A DNA stretch of 16,895 nucleotides from Nitrospira sp. UBA2083 (GCA_002331625.1 DCZN01000073.1:80056-96950); one strand, 5' to 3'. Positions 7,642 through 14,534 are shown, counted from the first letter of the stretch. Numbers and translations: made by a program. The notes: generated from the letters alone by a model not told the origin.

Positions 7642-8663
7642 TATGCAGTCCCTCCCGCCAGTCGCTCACGCCACCAATTCAAGAGATCCACCAGACTTTC
7701 CTCGAGGGAGATGGCCGGAGTCCATCCGGTTACACGATGAAGCTTGTCGTACGTCCCGGTGTGATATGACACATCAGTACTAAGTAGAGACGGCACGTGC
7801 CGTTCCACCACGCGCAGTGGCACACGTGCGTGGTGGAGGACAAGATCAAGAAGCTGAGCAATTTCAACAGGCTTTCCGCTGCAGATATTGTAGGCTTCAG
7901 CTGGGCTTCCTTGTTCACTCAGCAGGAGACAGGCTCGTGCAACATCGCGCACGTCGGTAAAGTCGCGAACGGAGTCGAGCCGACCGACTGTGACAACGGG
8001 CTGACCAAGTCCCAACTCCGCCGCAACCACTTGCCGACAAAATGCCGAAGAGACCAAGCCGTCGGGTTCCCCCGGCCCAACGACATTGAAGGGCCGAATG
8101 CGGATGATGGGGAGCGCATGTTCGGCGCCATAGCTCATTGCCCCCATTTCCTGCGCGACCTTGCTAGCCCCATAGGCAGTAACGGGTTGCAAAGGTGACG
8201 TTTCCGATAATGGCCCACCATGACTCTCACCATACACCGCACCTGAGCTACACAGGACCGTGCGTGTGGTAGGGCTCTCCTTCAGCAACGCCTCTAGCAC
8301 ATGCAACGTGCCGATGACGTTAGTGGAGAACATGGCCTGAATATTTTGGTTCGCCTTGGCCGGAATCAGACTCGCCGCGTGAAATACACGGGAAGGTTTC
8401 ACTAGCTGGACGACCCTGTAGACTGACTCTCCATCACACAAGTCTCCCTGAAACGATCGGTAAGGTTCATCGTCTGAAGCGGGTTGCCTTGCCAGAACAG
8501 ATGTGCGTGAACTCGAGGCACACAGAAGGCGCACCAACGCCCCACCAAGAAACCCTCGTCCACCAATGACGAGGGTCTCCCCGTGGGAGACCGGTTGATG
8601 AGTTGGTCCACTCAATACTTTTGGAGTTGTCATGGACAATGACAGCGAATCAGTCACCATCAC
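7641..8663 (-). CDS. Rmd-like SDR: probable GDP-4-keto-6-deoxy-mannose reductase, or a related sugar-nucleotide epimerase
   Basis: A 340-residue extended SDR and the first gene of the EPS operon. The cofactor loop GGRGFLGG (Gly34, Gly37, Gly40) follows a non-conserved lead of about 30 residues. The catalytic Tyr164-x3-Lys168 is in AYGASK, with SSGAVYG at 139-145. Glu is absent after the Ser pair, which fits a reductase or epimerase and not a dehydratase. RIRPFNVVGPGEPDG and YNICSGKPVEIAQLLDL resemble GDP-6-deoxy-D-lyxo-4-hexulose reductase (Rmd), which makes GDP-D-rhamnose from the Gmd product. Gmd is encoded divergently about 0.7 kb away, supporting that role. The start may be the GTG at 8663 or the ATG at 8660; AGGGAG lies 4 nt before the latter. 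SDR assignment is firm; Rmd specificity is moderate. Confidence 0.85.
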   Translation of the reverse strand: MMVTDSLSLSMTTPKVLSGPTHQPVSHGETLVIGGRGFLGGALVRLLCASSSRTSVLARQPASDDEPYRSFQGDLCDGESVYRVVQLVKPSRVFHAASLIPAKANQNIQAMFSTNVIGTLHVLEALLKESPTTRTVLCSSGAVYGESHGGPLSETSPLQPVTAYGASKVAQEMGAMSYGAEHALPIIRIRPFNVVGPGEPDGLVSSAFCRQVVAAELGLGQPVVTVGRLDSVRDFTDVRDVARACLLLSEQGSPAEAYNICSGKPVEIAQLLDLVLHHARVPLRVVERHVPSLLSTDVSYHTGTYDKLHRVTGWTPAISLEESLVDLLNWWRERLAGGTA

Positions 8664-8668
8664 GCTCC

Positions 8669-8803
8669 CTAATAAGCTAAAACCGTTCCATCCACGCTAA
8701 ACTCCACCTCTGGGCCTGTGTCGAGACGCAACACATAACCATTCAGTTTCCCCAAGCCCGCTCTACCGATCATGACTTCAGTACCGCGAAGCTCCTCTGT
8801 CAA
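8669..8803 (-). CDS. Possible 44-residue small ORF just upstream of the EPS operon
   Basis: A minus-strand frame opens after an in-frame stop and can begin at a TTG at 8803 (GAGAGA directly upstream), or give 34 residues from an ATG at 8773. It ends with TAG 5 nt before the GTG of the Rmd-like gene. The peptide contains GRAGLGKLNGYVLRLDTGP and reads like ordinary coding sequence in composition, acidic and without a membrane segment. I do not recognise it. It could be a small co-transcribed protein, an upstream ORF influencing translation of the operon, the 3' remnant of a lost gene, or chance. The absence of a strong ATG start argues for caution. Confidence 0.25.
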   Translation of the reverse strand: MTEELRGTEVMIGRAGLGKLNGYVLRLDTGPEVEFSVDGTVLAY

Positions 8804-8850
8804 TCTCTCGGATTTGAGATGGACGATCCTTCAACGATTTATCTGGTTTT

Positions 8851-8866
8851 CCATCCCCATGGATGG
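8851..8866. other. Short perfect hairpin
   Basis: CCATCC pairs with GGATGG across a 4-nt loop (CCAT). No T-run follows on either strand. It lies in the presumed leader of the EPS operon and could be a leader RNA hairpin or an incidental inverted repeat. Confidence 0.4.
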
Positions 8867-8918
8867 TTATGAGACACCGGCGTGAAAGCACCAAATTCGC
8901 GCGGTTTCACCTTATCTA

Positions 8919-8946
8919 CAGCCCCCCACACCGGCCTAGGTCATAC
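8919..8946 (+). repeat. C-rich direct repeat, copy A
   Basis: A 28-nt unit starting CAGCCCCCCACACCG and ending GGTCATAC. It matches copy B, 58 nt downstream, except for one missing G and one A/G change. Flanks of the two copies do not match, so the repeat is bounded. The function is unknown. Confidence 0.75.
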
Positions 8947-8976
8947 GCCCCCATTCAACGTCTCCTGCTGAAAATC

Positions 8977-9003
8977 CAGCCCCCCACACCGCCTGGGTCA
9001 TAC
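8977..9003 (+). repeat. C-rich direct repeat, copy B
   Basis: A 27-nt second copy of the unit at 8919-8946, in the same orientation, starting CAGCCCCCCACACCG and ending GGTCATAC. The spacer between copies is 30 nt. Two copies are too few for an array. Confidence 0.75.
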
Positions 9004-9089
9004 CCCTTTCGCATACTGGCAAGTAAGGACCTGTTATAGTAGATCTGACAACCCCCCCATTAGAGGGGAGTGCATCTGCGTACAGCTTT

Positions 9090-9122
9090 AATAAGTACTT
9101 ATTTACTAGTATTTATAAATAC
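9090..9122. promoter_or_regulatory. Twin AT-rich perfect palindromes, candidate operator
   Basis: AATAAGTACTTATT (9090-9103) and GTATTTATAAATAC (9109-9122) are each perfect 14-bp palindromes. Their centres are 19 bp apart, close to two helical turns, in the divergent region between the EPS operon and gmd. The sequence is seen directly. Binding by a dimeric regulator, or service as an AT-rich promoter element, is inference. Confidence 0.45.
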
Positions 9123-9171
9123 CTATCAATGCGGATCCACAACATTTTTTCCAGACTCGAGTATGACCGGC

Positions 9172-9201
9172 TTGACAAGCACGCAAACGACCACTTACCC
9201 T
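9172..9201 (+). promoter_or_regulatory. Weak sigma-70-like promoter candidate for gmd
   Basis: A perfect TTGACA at 9172-9177 is followed, after 18 nt, by TACCCT at 9196-9201, a poor -10. If used, the gmd leader would be about 180 nt. The -35 match is good and the -10 weak, so this is a tentative call. Confidence 0.22.
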
Positions 9202-9372
9202 ACTTCAACTGTTTCCCTTCTTGCTCGAATGGGGAGACAGCGCCTCTAGAAGCGAACGCCGATGATGTCCGTAAGGTTGTCTATATCCGGTTTTAATGCT
9301 TCGTTTCGGATACTCCTAACTAGTAATGCTGGCCCCCCCTTCTCTTTACGGCAAGGGGTTGGGTGTGACGTG

Positions 9373-9378
9373 AAGGAG
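9373..9378 (+). promoter_or_regulatory. Shine-Dalgarno site of gmd
   Basis: AAGGAG lies 8 nt before the ATG at 9387. It fixes the gmd start and is one of the strongest ribosome binding sites in the window. Confidence 0.8.
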
Positions 9379-9386
9379 ACAAGAAT

Positions 9387-10361
9387 ATGCAGGCCTTAAT
9401 CACGGGAATCACGGGGCAAGATGGCTCATATCTCGCTGAGTGTTTGCTTGAGAAGGGCTATACCGTCCACGGGCTGGTTCGCCGGGTTGCCATTGAAGAC
9501 CCGGAACACCGCCTCTGGCGCATCATGCACTTGCGCGACAAGATTCATCTTCACGCCGCTTCCTTGGAAAGCTTGCCGAGTGTGTATCGCGTATTTCAGC
9601 TGGTCAAGCCGGACGAATGTTATCATCTCGCGGCTCAGAGCTATGTCACCTACTCATTCGAGGATGAGTTTTCGACCCTGAACGCAAATATCAACGGAAC
9701 CCACCACGTCTTGGCTGCGTTGCATGATTGCGCTCCCAAGTGTCGCTTCTACTTTGCAGCCTCCAGCGAGATGTTCGGGAAAGTCAGGGAAACGCCTCAG
9801 ACCGAACAGACGCCGTTTCACCCTCGATCCGCATACGGCATCTCGAAAGTGGCGGGATTTCACCTGACCATGAACTATCGCGAGGCGTATGGAATGTACG
9901 CATCCTCCGGCATCCTGTATAATCATGAATCGCCCCGCCGTGGGTTCGAGTTCGTGACACGCAAAATCACTTCGCACGTGGCCAAGATTAAATTGGGTCT
10001 AGCTAAGGAAGTGCGATTGGGCAACCTTGATGCCAAACGCGATTGGGGGCATGCTCGTGAGTATGTCCGTGCCATGTGGATGATGCTTCAGCAAGATCAG
10101 CCAGATGATTACGTCGTAGCAACAGGAACCCAACATTCTGTACGCGATTTCGCAGAGGCAGCCTTCTCACACGTCGGACTCAACTACCAGGACCATGTCG
10201 TAGTCGATCAGCAGCTCCTTCGTCCAGCCGATGTGGAAACGTTGATTGGAGAACCCACGAAGGCCAAAAAACAGCTCAACTGGTCGTATCAAGTCACGTT
10301 TCAGGACTTAGTCAGAGAGATGGTCGATGCTGACCTCCGCCTGTTTTCCCAGCGCAAATGA
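9387..10361 (+). CDS. gmd: GDP-mannose 4,6-dehydratase
   Basis: A 324-residue extended SDR converting GDP-D-mannose to GDP-4-keto-6-deoxy-D-mannose in the cytoplasm, the branch point to GDP-rhamnose, GDP-fucose and related sugars. The start MQALITGITGQDGSYLAE (Gly7, Gly10, Gly13) is typical of Gmd. Catalytic residues are visible: SSEMFG with Ser127 and Glu128, and Tyr150-x3-Lys154 in AYGISK. The hallmark NHESPRRGFEFVTRKIT block and LGNLDAKRDWGHAREYV are also present. The length is close to the family norm, slightly short at the C terminus. It is transcribed alone, divergently from the EPS operon whose first gene is the likely next enzyme (Rmd-like). A strong AAGGAG sits 8 nt upstream of the ATG. 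Confidence 0.96.
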   Translation: MQALITGITGQDGSYLAECLLEKGYTVHGLVRRVAIEDPEHRLWRIMHLRDKIHLHAASLESLPSVYRVFQLVKPDECYHLAAQSYVTYSFEDEFSTLNANINGTHHVLAALHDCAPKCRFYFAASSEMFGKVRETPQTEQTPFHPRSAYGISKVAGFHLTMNYREAYGMYASSGILYNHESPRRGFEFVTRKITSHVAKIKLGLAKEVRLGNLDAKRDWGHAREYVRAMWMMLQQDQPDDYVVATGTQHSVRDFAEAAFSHVGLNYQDHVVVDQQLLRPADVETLIGEPTKAKKQLNWSYQVTFQDLVREMVDADLRLFSQRK

Positions 10362-10815
10362 ACAACACTCTGCACAGTCTCCATCAGCCCCTGCTAATAC
10401 AACACGCATCGTGCTACTACATCATCTGACTTGCTACCACGTTCATTGCCCCCTCGCACCGGCAAGAGACGGTTCAAGTTGCAGCTCCAACATTCTTGTC
10501 GGAACCATAATCGACTTGAATACGATCTGCATACGCTGGTTGGAGAACGACGATCTCAAGCAGTAGCTCGGAAGCACTCCCCAGGTCCGTCTGTCAAGCA
10601 GTTGAGGCATTTACATCATCCAGGCGAATTCGCCCGAAGTCCTAAGAGACACTGGTGCATTTCCCAAGCACGGGTGAGGCTCTGGGCAACTCCTGTAAGT
10701 GGCGTGGGACTCCCATCGTCTTACCGAGGTTCTGGCCCGTCGAGATTGCACTGTCCCTGTTTCTTTCGGATCGCCAGTATTCCTTGCGGAATAATCGGTT
10801 GTACAATACAGACCC
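10362..10815. other. Intergenic region gmd to DUF72 gene
   Basis: No convincing coding frame: the open frames here have odd composition and no family look. A perfect 12-bp palindrome, GGCGAATTCGCC, lies at 10623-10634. A 6-bp hairpin (TATTCC-TTGC-GGAATA, 10778-10793) and a TACAAT box lie just before the next gene. No clear terminator with a T-run follows gmd. Confidence 0.6.
10802..10807 (+). promoter_or_regulatory. -10 box candidate directly ahead of the DUF72 gene
   Basis: TACAAT matches the sigma-70 -10 consensus at five of six positions and ends 8 nt before the ATG at 10816. No good -35 lies 17 nt upstream; TTGCGG at 10784 is only 12 nt away. No Shine-Dalgarno lies before the ATG. If used, transcription would begin at or near the start codon. 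Confidence 0.35.
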
Positions 10816-11721
10816 ATGCCCCTCTCGCCTTTTACTCGCTTCGGAACGTCAACCTGGGCCTACGAAGGCTGGCAAGGCCAGATCTATACGCGACCGTACG
10901 CCAAGACAAACTTCGCTCGCGAGTGCTTGAGCGAGTACTGCCACTATCTCCACAACGGCGAGCCGCTCTTTTGCACGGTCGGCAACGATTCTACGTTCTA
11001 TCGTCCTCCGACAGCGAACCAACTGCGCCAGTATCTGAATCAGATCCCGGAAGACTTTGAGATGTGCTTTAAGGTCTGGGAGGAAATCACTGTCCCACAC
11101 TTTGCGAAGCACGTCCGTTACGGCCACAAGGCCGGACACCCGAATCCTCGTTTCCTCGATGCCACGCTGTTCAACGAGCTGGTCTTGACACCATTCCGAG
11201 AGACCAAATTCGAGTCCCATATGGGACCGATCATCTTTGAGTTTCAGAGGCACGGCCTTACCAGCCAGGATTTTTGCACGAGACTCGATCGGTTTTTGGA
11301 CAAAATCGCCCCGGACTTCCGCTATGCTGTGGAGATTCGTAATGCAGGCTTGCTTGGACCAGACTATCGCCAGATCTTAGAAGCTCACGGTGTCGCGCAT
11401 GTGTACAACCATTGGTCCTACATGCCGGCGTTGCTCCAACAGCATACACGCTTGGAAGAACGGTTCACCGCGCCGTTCACTGTCCTCCGCTTGCTCACAC
11501 CACTGAACATGAGCTACGAGGTCGCCAAAAAACGAGCGGCACCCTACAATAAGATTGTGGGGATTTTGCCGCAAGCGCGAACAGAAACCGTCGCACTGAT
11601 CAAGCAAGCCGCAGGAGAGAATCGGCGTACCTATGTGCTGGTAAACAATCGACTGGAGGGGAATGCACCACTGACCGTGCAAGCACTAAAGGCTATCGTG
11701 ACTCCTAAGGACAATCACTAG
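10816..11721 (+). CDS. DUF72 / YecE-family protein
   Basis: A 301-residue protein of the DUF72 family, which adopts a TIM-barrel-like fold and has no established biochemical role. Typical family features: RFGTSTWAYEGWQGQIY at 8-24, a mid-protein FEMCFKVWEEIT block (usually F.F.vK...iTH), MGPIIFEFQRHG (the family's lgpvLvQlPp-like strand), FRYAVEIRN, and a C-terminal TYVLVNNRLEGNAPLTVQAL block resembling the family's fNNh..G.A..NA..l. It is complete in length. The start at 10816 is the only Met before the first motif, yet there is no ribosome binding site, suggesting a leaderless message. Its link to the EPS genes is by position only. Confidence 0.88.
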   Translation: MPLSPFTRFGTSTWAYEGWQGQIYTRPYAKTNFARECLSEYCHYLHNGEPLFCTVGNDSTFYRPPTANQLRQYLNQIPEDFEMCFKVWEEITVPHFAKHVRYGHKAGHPNPRFLDATLFNELVLTPFRETKFESHMGPIIFEFQRHGLTSQDFCTRLDRFLDKIAPDFRYAVEIRNAGLLGPDYRQILEAHGVAHVYNHWSYMPALLQQHTRLEERFTAPFTVLRLLTPLNMSYEVAKKRAAPYNKIVGILPQARTETVALIKQAAGENRRTYVLVNNRLEGNAPLTVQALKAIVTPKDNH

Positions 11722-11723
11722 CT

Positions 11724-11745
11724 GGCTCAATGTTCGTACTGAGCC
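11724..11745 (+). terminator. Weak hairpin after the DUF72 gene
   Basis: GGCTCA (11724-11729) pairs perfectly with TGAGCC (11740-11745) across a 10-nt loop, 3 nt after the stop codon. No T-run follows, so it is not a classical intrinsic terminator. It may stabilise the 3' end or be incidental. The rest of the 194-nt convergent gap to 11915 shows nothing clear. Confidence 0.3.
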
Positions 11746-11915
11746 TATGCGGTGAGAGCATGTGCATTCCTGTAATCAGCCCCCACCTCAGGATTCGTTC
11801 ACCATTTTGGCCATTGGGCTCATCGGCGATATGCGGAGGTTGCCCAGCCCTTCGAGAAAAGCAGTATTTGTCTCATCTCATGCACCGTCAACAACCAACG
11901 GCCTGGTCTATCGTG

Positions 11916-13421
11916 TCACCGATGCACCACCTTCTGAGCAGAAAACGTCCGCTGCTTTTTGCTGACTCGCCTTGTCGTCTCGTCTGGATCACTGTCCGGC
12001 TCAGACCACTGCGTAATGATAATTCCAACGCGTCGGTTCTTGCTCCGACCTGCTTCGGTATCATTAGTTGCGATCGGTTTCATAGCAGCATACCCAACGG
12101 TCATGATCCTGTCGGCTTGAAGCCCCCCGCTGATCAACGCTTGTGTGGCTTGTTCCGCTCGTGCCCAGGAGAGCCTACTGTTCTCTTGAAAACTTTTCTG
12201 ACCACCATTCCGAACCGGCGTGCTGTCGGTATGGCCTCTGACCTCGACCGTTTGGTACCGGTACTTCTGGAGCACCGCTCCGATCCGCTGGAGCAACCCG
12301 CTGCCTCGTTGTGTCATGACGGCTTGACCTGGCCCAAATAACTCGCCAGTTGCGAATTCAAGGCTTAATTTATTCCCAATCTGCCGTCGCAAGATGTCGC
12401 CGTTGCTGAGTTCCGGTTGTAGTTCATTCGCAAGATCATCGTTGAGTCTAGCAAGATCATTGCTTGGTGCTTCCGGCCCACCTGAGTCCACCGGGCTCGC
12501 CGACTCCTTACTCGCGGTAGACTGCCCGGGTTCCACTGATGCTTGGGGAGGCAGCTCTCTCTCAGTAATCGCTGGCCCCTGAGATAGCGCCTCTTCCAGC
12601 CTCTTCGCTTTATTGTGCTGGAGGTCTGCGAGTAAGTGTTTGGCCTGTTCCAATTCCGCATTCCGAGTCATGAGCTGAGATTCAAGATCCGTTACCCTAC
12701 GAGTGATCTTCTCGAGCGCCTCCTTTGCTCGAATGGACTCGTGCTCCAGTGCAAGATTGTGCTGATTGGCCCGCTTCAATTCTTCCGTCCGCGCAGCAAG
12801 ATCATCTCTTAGTTTGTCTTTATCGTCACTGTTCGCTCGTATAGCCATGATCTGTTTATCTTTGGCATCAAGCTGTCGATCGAGTTCAGCAATTCGTTGC
12901 TTTGCATATTCGAGATTACTGGTAGCGAGCTGTCGCTCCAGATCGAAGATCTTCTGCCTGGCTTGATCGAGATTGCTTCGTGTCATGACCAGTTCCCTCG
13001 ATAACTGATCGGGAGCTTGTCCACGATTACGCAACACCTTGAGTTCCTGTTCTTGTTGGGATACCTGCGACTCCAATGCGCCAGGTCGATGTGTTTCAGA
13101 ATTCAAGAGATCGGTCGCCACAGCCGCCTTCTCACGAACAGTCGCGATCTCTTTATTCTTGGTCAAGGGCTCTTGTTTCAGTCGACCCGGTGGGTCCTTT
13201 TGCCCACCTGTTTTCGAGACTTGGCTTGGATCGCCATCTTTGCTGAGAACAGAGTGGTTGCTGTGGACTTTCTGCACATATGGTTCGTCCAGGTGGTCCT
13301 TCGATTGGACTCCGAACGATACACGACCATCTGTGAATTGAGAACCGGCCGTAGTGCTCACCACAGTTCCAGCATACGCATATGCAAATACGACGGCAAA
13401 GGTGACCACTGTCATGACCAT
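11916..13421 (-). CDS. Periplasmic coiled-coil protein with C-terminal OmpA/MotB-type peptidoglycan-binding domain
   Basis: A 501-residue protein with an N-terminal signal peptide (hydrophobic core TVVTFAVVFAYAYA, likely cleaved after AYA near residue 17). Residues about 90-290 are dense in Glu, Lys, Arg, Gln and Leu heptads and should form a long coiled coil. A Pro/Ser-rich linker follows. The OmpA-like domain (about 340-470) shows VEVRGHTDSTPV, NSRLSWARAEQA, RIMTVGYA and SKNRRVGI. This domain grips the peptide stem of peptidoglycan. A short basic tail follows. No beta-barrel or membrane helix is evident, so it is probably a soluble or envelope-tethered periplasmic spacer. The start is supported by AGAGGTG shortly before the ATG. 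It is transcribed alone, and a role in anchoring or spacing the envelope is inference. Confidence 0.85.
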   Translation of the reverse strand: MVMTVVTFAVVFAYAYAGTVVSTTAGSQFTDGRVSFGVQSKDHLDEPYVQKVHSNHSVLSKDGDPSQVSKTGGQKDPPGRLKQEPLTKNKEIATVREKAAVATDLLNSETHRPGALESQVSQQEQELKVLRNRGQAPDQLSRELVMTRSNLDQARQKIFDLERQLATSNLEYAKQRIAELDRQLDAKDKQIMAIRANSDDKDKLRDDLAARTEELKRANQHNLALEHESIRAKEALEKITRRVTDLESQLMTRNAELEQAKHLLADLQHNKAKRLEEALSQGPAITERELPPQASVEPGQSTASKESASPVDSGGPEAPSNDLARLNDDLANELQPELSNGDILRRQIGNKLSLEFATGELFGPGQAVMTQRGSGLLQRIGAVLQKYRYQTVEVRGHTDSTPVRNGGQKSFQENSRLSWARAEQATQALISGGLQADRIMTVGYAAMKPIATNDTEAGRSKNRRVGIIITQWSEPDSDPDETTRRVSKKQRTFSAQKVVHR

Positions 13422-13535
13422 GTTTCACCTCTTGCAAGAAAGGGAAAGCATCCAATCAAGCGGTTTCAAGAATCGACTGTCGTGTTTATCGGAACAAGCT
13501 TCAGTACTACCGTCGCAAGTCTACGGTGAGAAAGG

Positions 13536-13550
13536 ACTAAGTTACTTAGT
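13536..13550. promoter_or_regulatory. Perfect inverted repeat upstream of the OmpA-domain gene
   Basis: ACTAAGT, one T, ACTTAGT: two perfect 7-bp arms about 115 nt upstream of the ATG at 13421. The size and symmetry suit a dimeric regulator site. Regulation is inference. Confidence 0.35.
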
Positions 13551-13588
13551 TGAATGATTACAATGAATCCCTTAGGGTCCTCGCTTAC

Positions 13589-13618
13589 TGAGATAGCTAC
13601 GACGCTCGTAGCCACTCA
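13589..13618 (-). terminator. Stem-loop downstream of purN
   Basis: GCTACGA-CGC-TCGTAGC forms a perfect 7-bp stem (13596-13612). An outer TGAG/CTCA pairing extends it to 13589-13618 across a small internal loop. There is no T-run in the purN direction, and it lies about 240 nt past the purN stop. It is either a factor-assisted terminator or another RNA structure. Confidence 0.35.
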
Positions 13619-13633
13619 TATACGCTTTCCCAA

Positions 13634-13659
13634 TGCAGTTTACAACCCAGGCAACTGCA
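13634..13659. other. Second stem-loop in the purN 3' flank
   Basis: TGCAGTT and AACTGCA are perfect 7-bp arms around a 12-nt loop. The right arm overlaps one copy of a 12-nt direct repeat. Seen in sequence; no role can be assigned. Confidence 0.35.
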
Positions 13660-13856
13660 CTGTGTTCTACTCGGTGTCACTCATGGCTGCGGTACTGCAT
13701 GCAAATCCATCCAGGTAACTGCCGTGCTTGGTTGAAGAAACACCTCACACACCTTTCACCCACACGTCCAATCAAGTCACGTAAGGCCCATCAGCATTTC
13801 TGAAGACACCGAACGGATACATGATTAGGAAACGACGATGGGTTCAATGAGGCCTA

Positions 13857-14534
13857 CTAGGTTAGACTGAGGATCGCCGCCTCTTGATCCGGTTTGGCAT
13901 CCTCAATAAGCACTCGACGGCCGTCGACACGGAGTCGATCTTCGGCGAAGAGCTGAACGGCACGGGGATAGATCTTGTGTTCTTGGACTAGAATTCTTGC
14001 GGCGAGAGCTTCGGGAATATCGTCATCGAGGATGGGCACGGCTGCCTGGATGATGATCGGGCCTTCGTCCACGCCTTCCGTAACAAAATGCACGGTACAT
14101 CCGGCCAGTTTGCAACCCCAATCAATCGCCTTCTTCTGTACATCTAAGCCGGGGAATGCTGGGAGCAGCGAAGGATGAATGTTCATCATCCGGTTGGCGT
14201 AGGCATTGACGAGCACCGCCGTGACAATTTTCATATATCCTGCAAGCAACACGAGTTCGACGTTGTGCTGTTGGAGGATATCCAGCAGCACACGATCGTA
14301 GGCCTCACGGCTGTCCGGGCGTCCGGCAAAAGGCTTAGGATCGACAAACAGATCCGTGAGTCCATGCTTCCGGGCACGCTCCAGTGCGATCGCATCCTTC
14401 TTATTGCTGATGACGGCCACAATCGTGGCCTGCACGGCTCCCGCCGCGATCGCATCGATGAGGGCTTGCAGGTTGGAGCCTCGGCCCGAGGCAAGCACCG
14501 CCACACGCAATGGAGTCGTACGCCTAATCGACAT
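13857..14534 (-). CDS. purN: Phosphoribosylglycinamide formyltransferase (GART)
   Basis: A 225-residue folate-dependent enzyme that transfers a formyl group from 10-formyl-THF to GAR, the third step of purine synthesis. Visible: the N-terminal phosphate-binding [15 protein letters not shown], the catalytic [12 protein letters not shown] (Asn and His), [17 protein letters not shown] with the catalytic Asp, and the C-terminal [21 protein letters not shown]. The start was set at the ATG at 14534 because family members begin just before VAVLASG; the open frame could extend to 14612, but that part only overlaps purM. The start lies 11 nt inside the end of purM, indicating coupled translation. Confidence 0.95.
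   Translation of the reverse strand: MSIRRTTPLRVAVLASGRGSNLQALIDAIAAGAVQATIVAVISNKKDAIALERARKHGLTDLFVDPKPFAGRPDSREAYDRVLLDILQQHNVELVLLAGYMKIVTAVLVNAYANRMMNIHPSLLPAFPGLDVQKKAIDWGCKLAGCTVHFVTEGVDEGPIIIQAAVPILDDDIPEALAARILVQEHKIYPRAVQLFAEDRLRVDGRRVLIEDAKPDQEAAILSLT

Larger units (their letters stand above)
8664..9386. other. Divergent intergenic region between the EPS operon and gmd
   Basis: About 720 nt separate the two divergent transcription units and must hold both promoters. Apart from the small ORF candidate at 8669-8803, no convincing coding frame is visible. The region holds a short hairpin, two C-rich direct repeats, a C/G-run hairpin (CCCC at about 9051-9058 with GGGG at 9064-9067), and an AT-rich stretch with two perfect palindromes, all unlike the surrounding genes. 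No riboswitch or sigma-54 (GG-N10-GC) promoter could be recognised. Confidence 0.7.
13422..13856. other. Intergenic region between purN and the OmpA-domain gene
   Basis: 435 nt with no credible coding frame. It is both the 3' flank of purN and the promoter region of the OmpA-domain gene. It contains an operator-like palindrome, two stem-loops and a short direct repeat (CCAGGCAACTGC at 13647-13658, CCAGGTAACTGC at 13711-13722). No confident -35/-10 pair was found. Confidence 0.6.

Noticed and set aside
8919..9003. CRISPR-like direct repeats
   Set aside because: There are only two copies, their lengths differ, they are C-rich, and no cas gene is near.
8664..9386. Sigma-54 promoter or riboswitch controlling the EPS genes
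   Set aside because: No GG-N10-GC element with the usual flanks and no recognisable aptamer core was found on either strand.
10431..11060. Plus-strand open frame of 209 codons
   Set aside because: It overlaps the DUF72 gene out of frame, is rich in Arg, Pro, Ser and His, and has no family features or ribosome binding site.
11730..12341. Plus-strand open frame of 203 codons
   Set aside because: Mostly antisense to the OmpA domain, which has clear conserved motifs on the other strand.
13017..13529. Plus-strand open frame of 170 codons
   Set aside because: Antisense to the coiled-coil and signal-peptide part of the OmpA-domain gene, with shadow-type composition.
13589..13618. Intrinsic terminator of purMN
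   Set aside because: The stem is good but no T-run follows in the purN direction. It is kept only as a weak terminator call.
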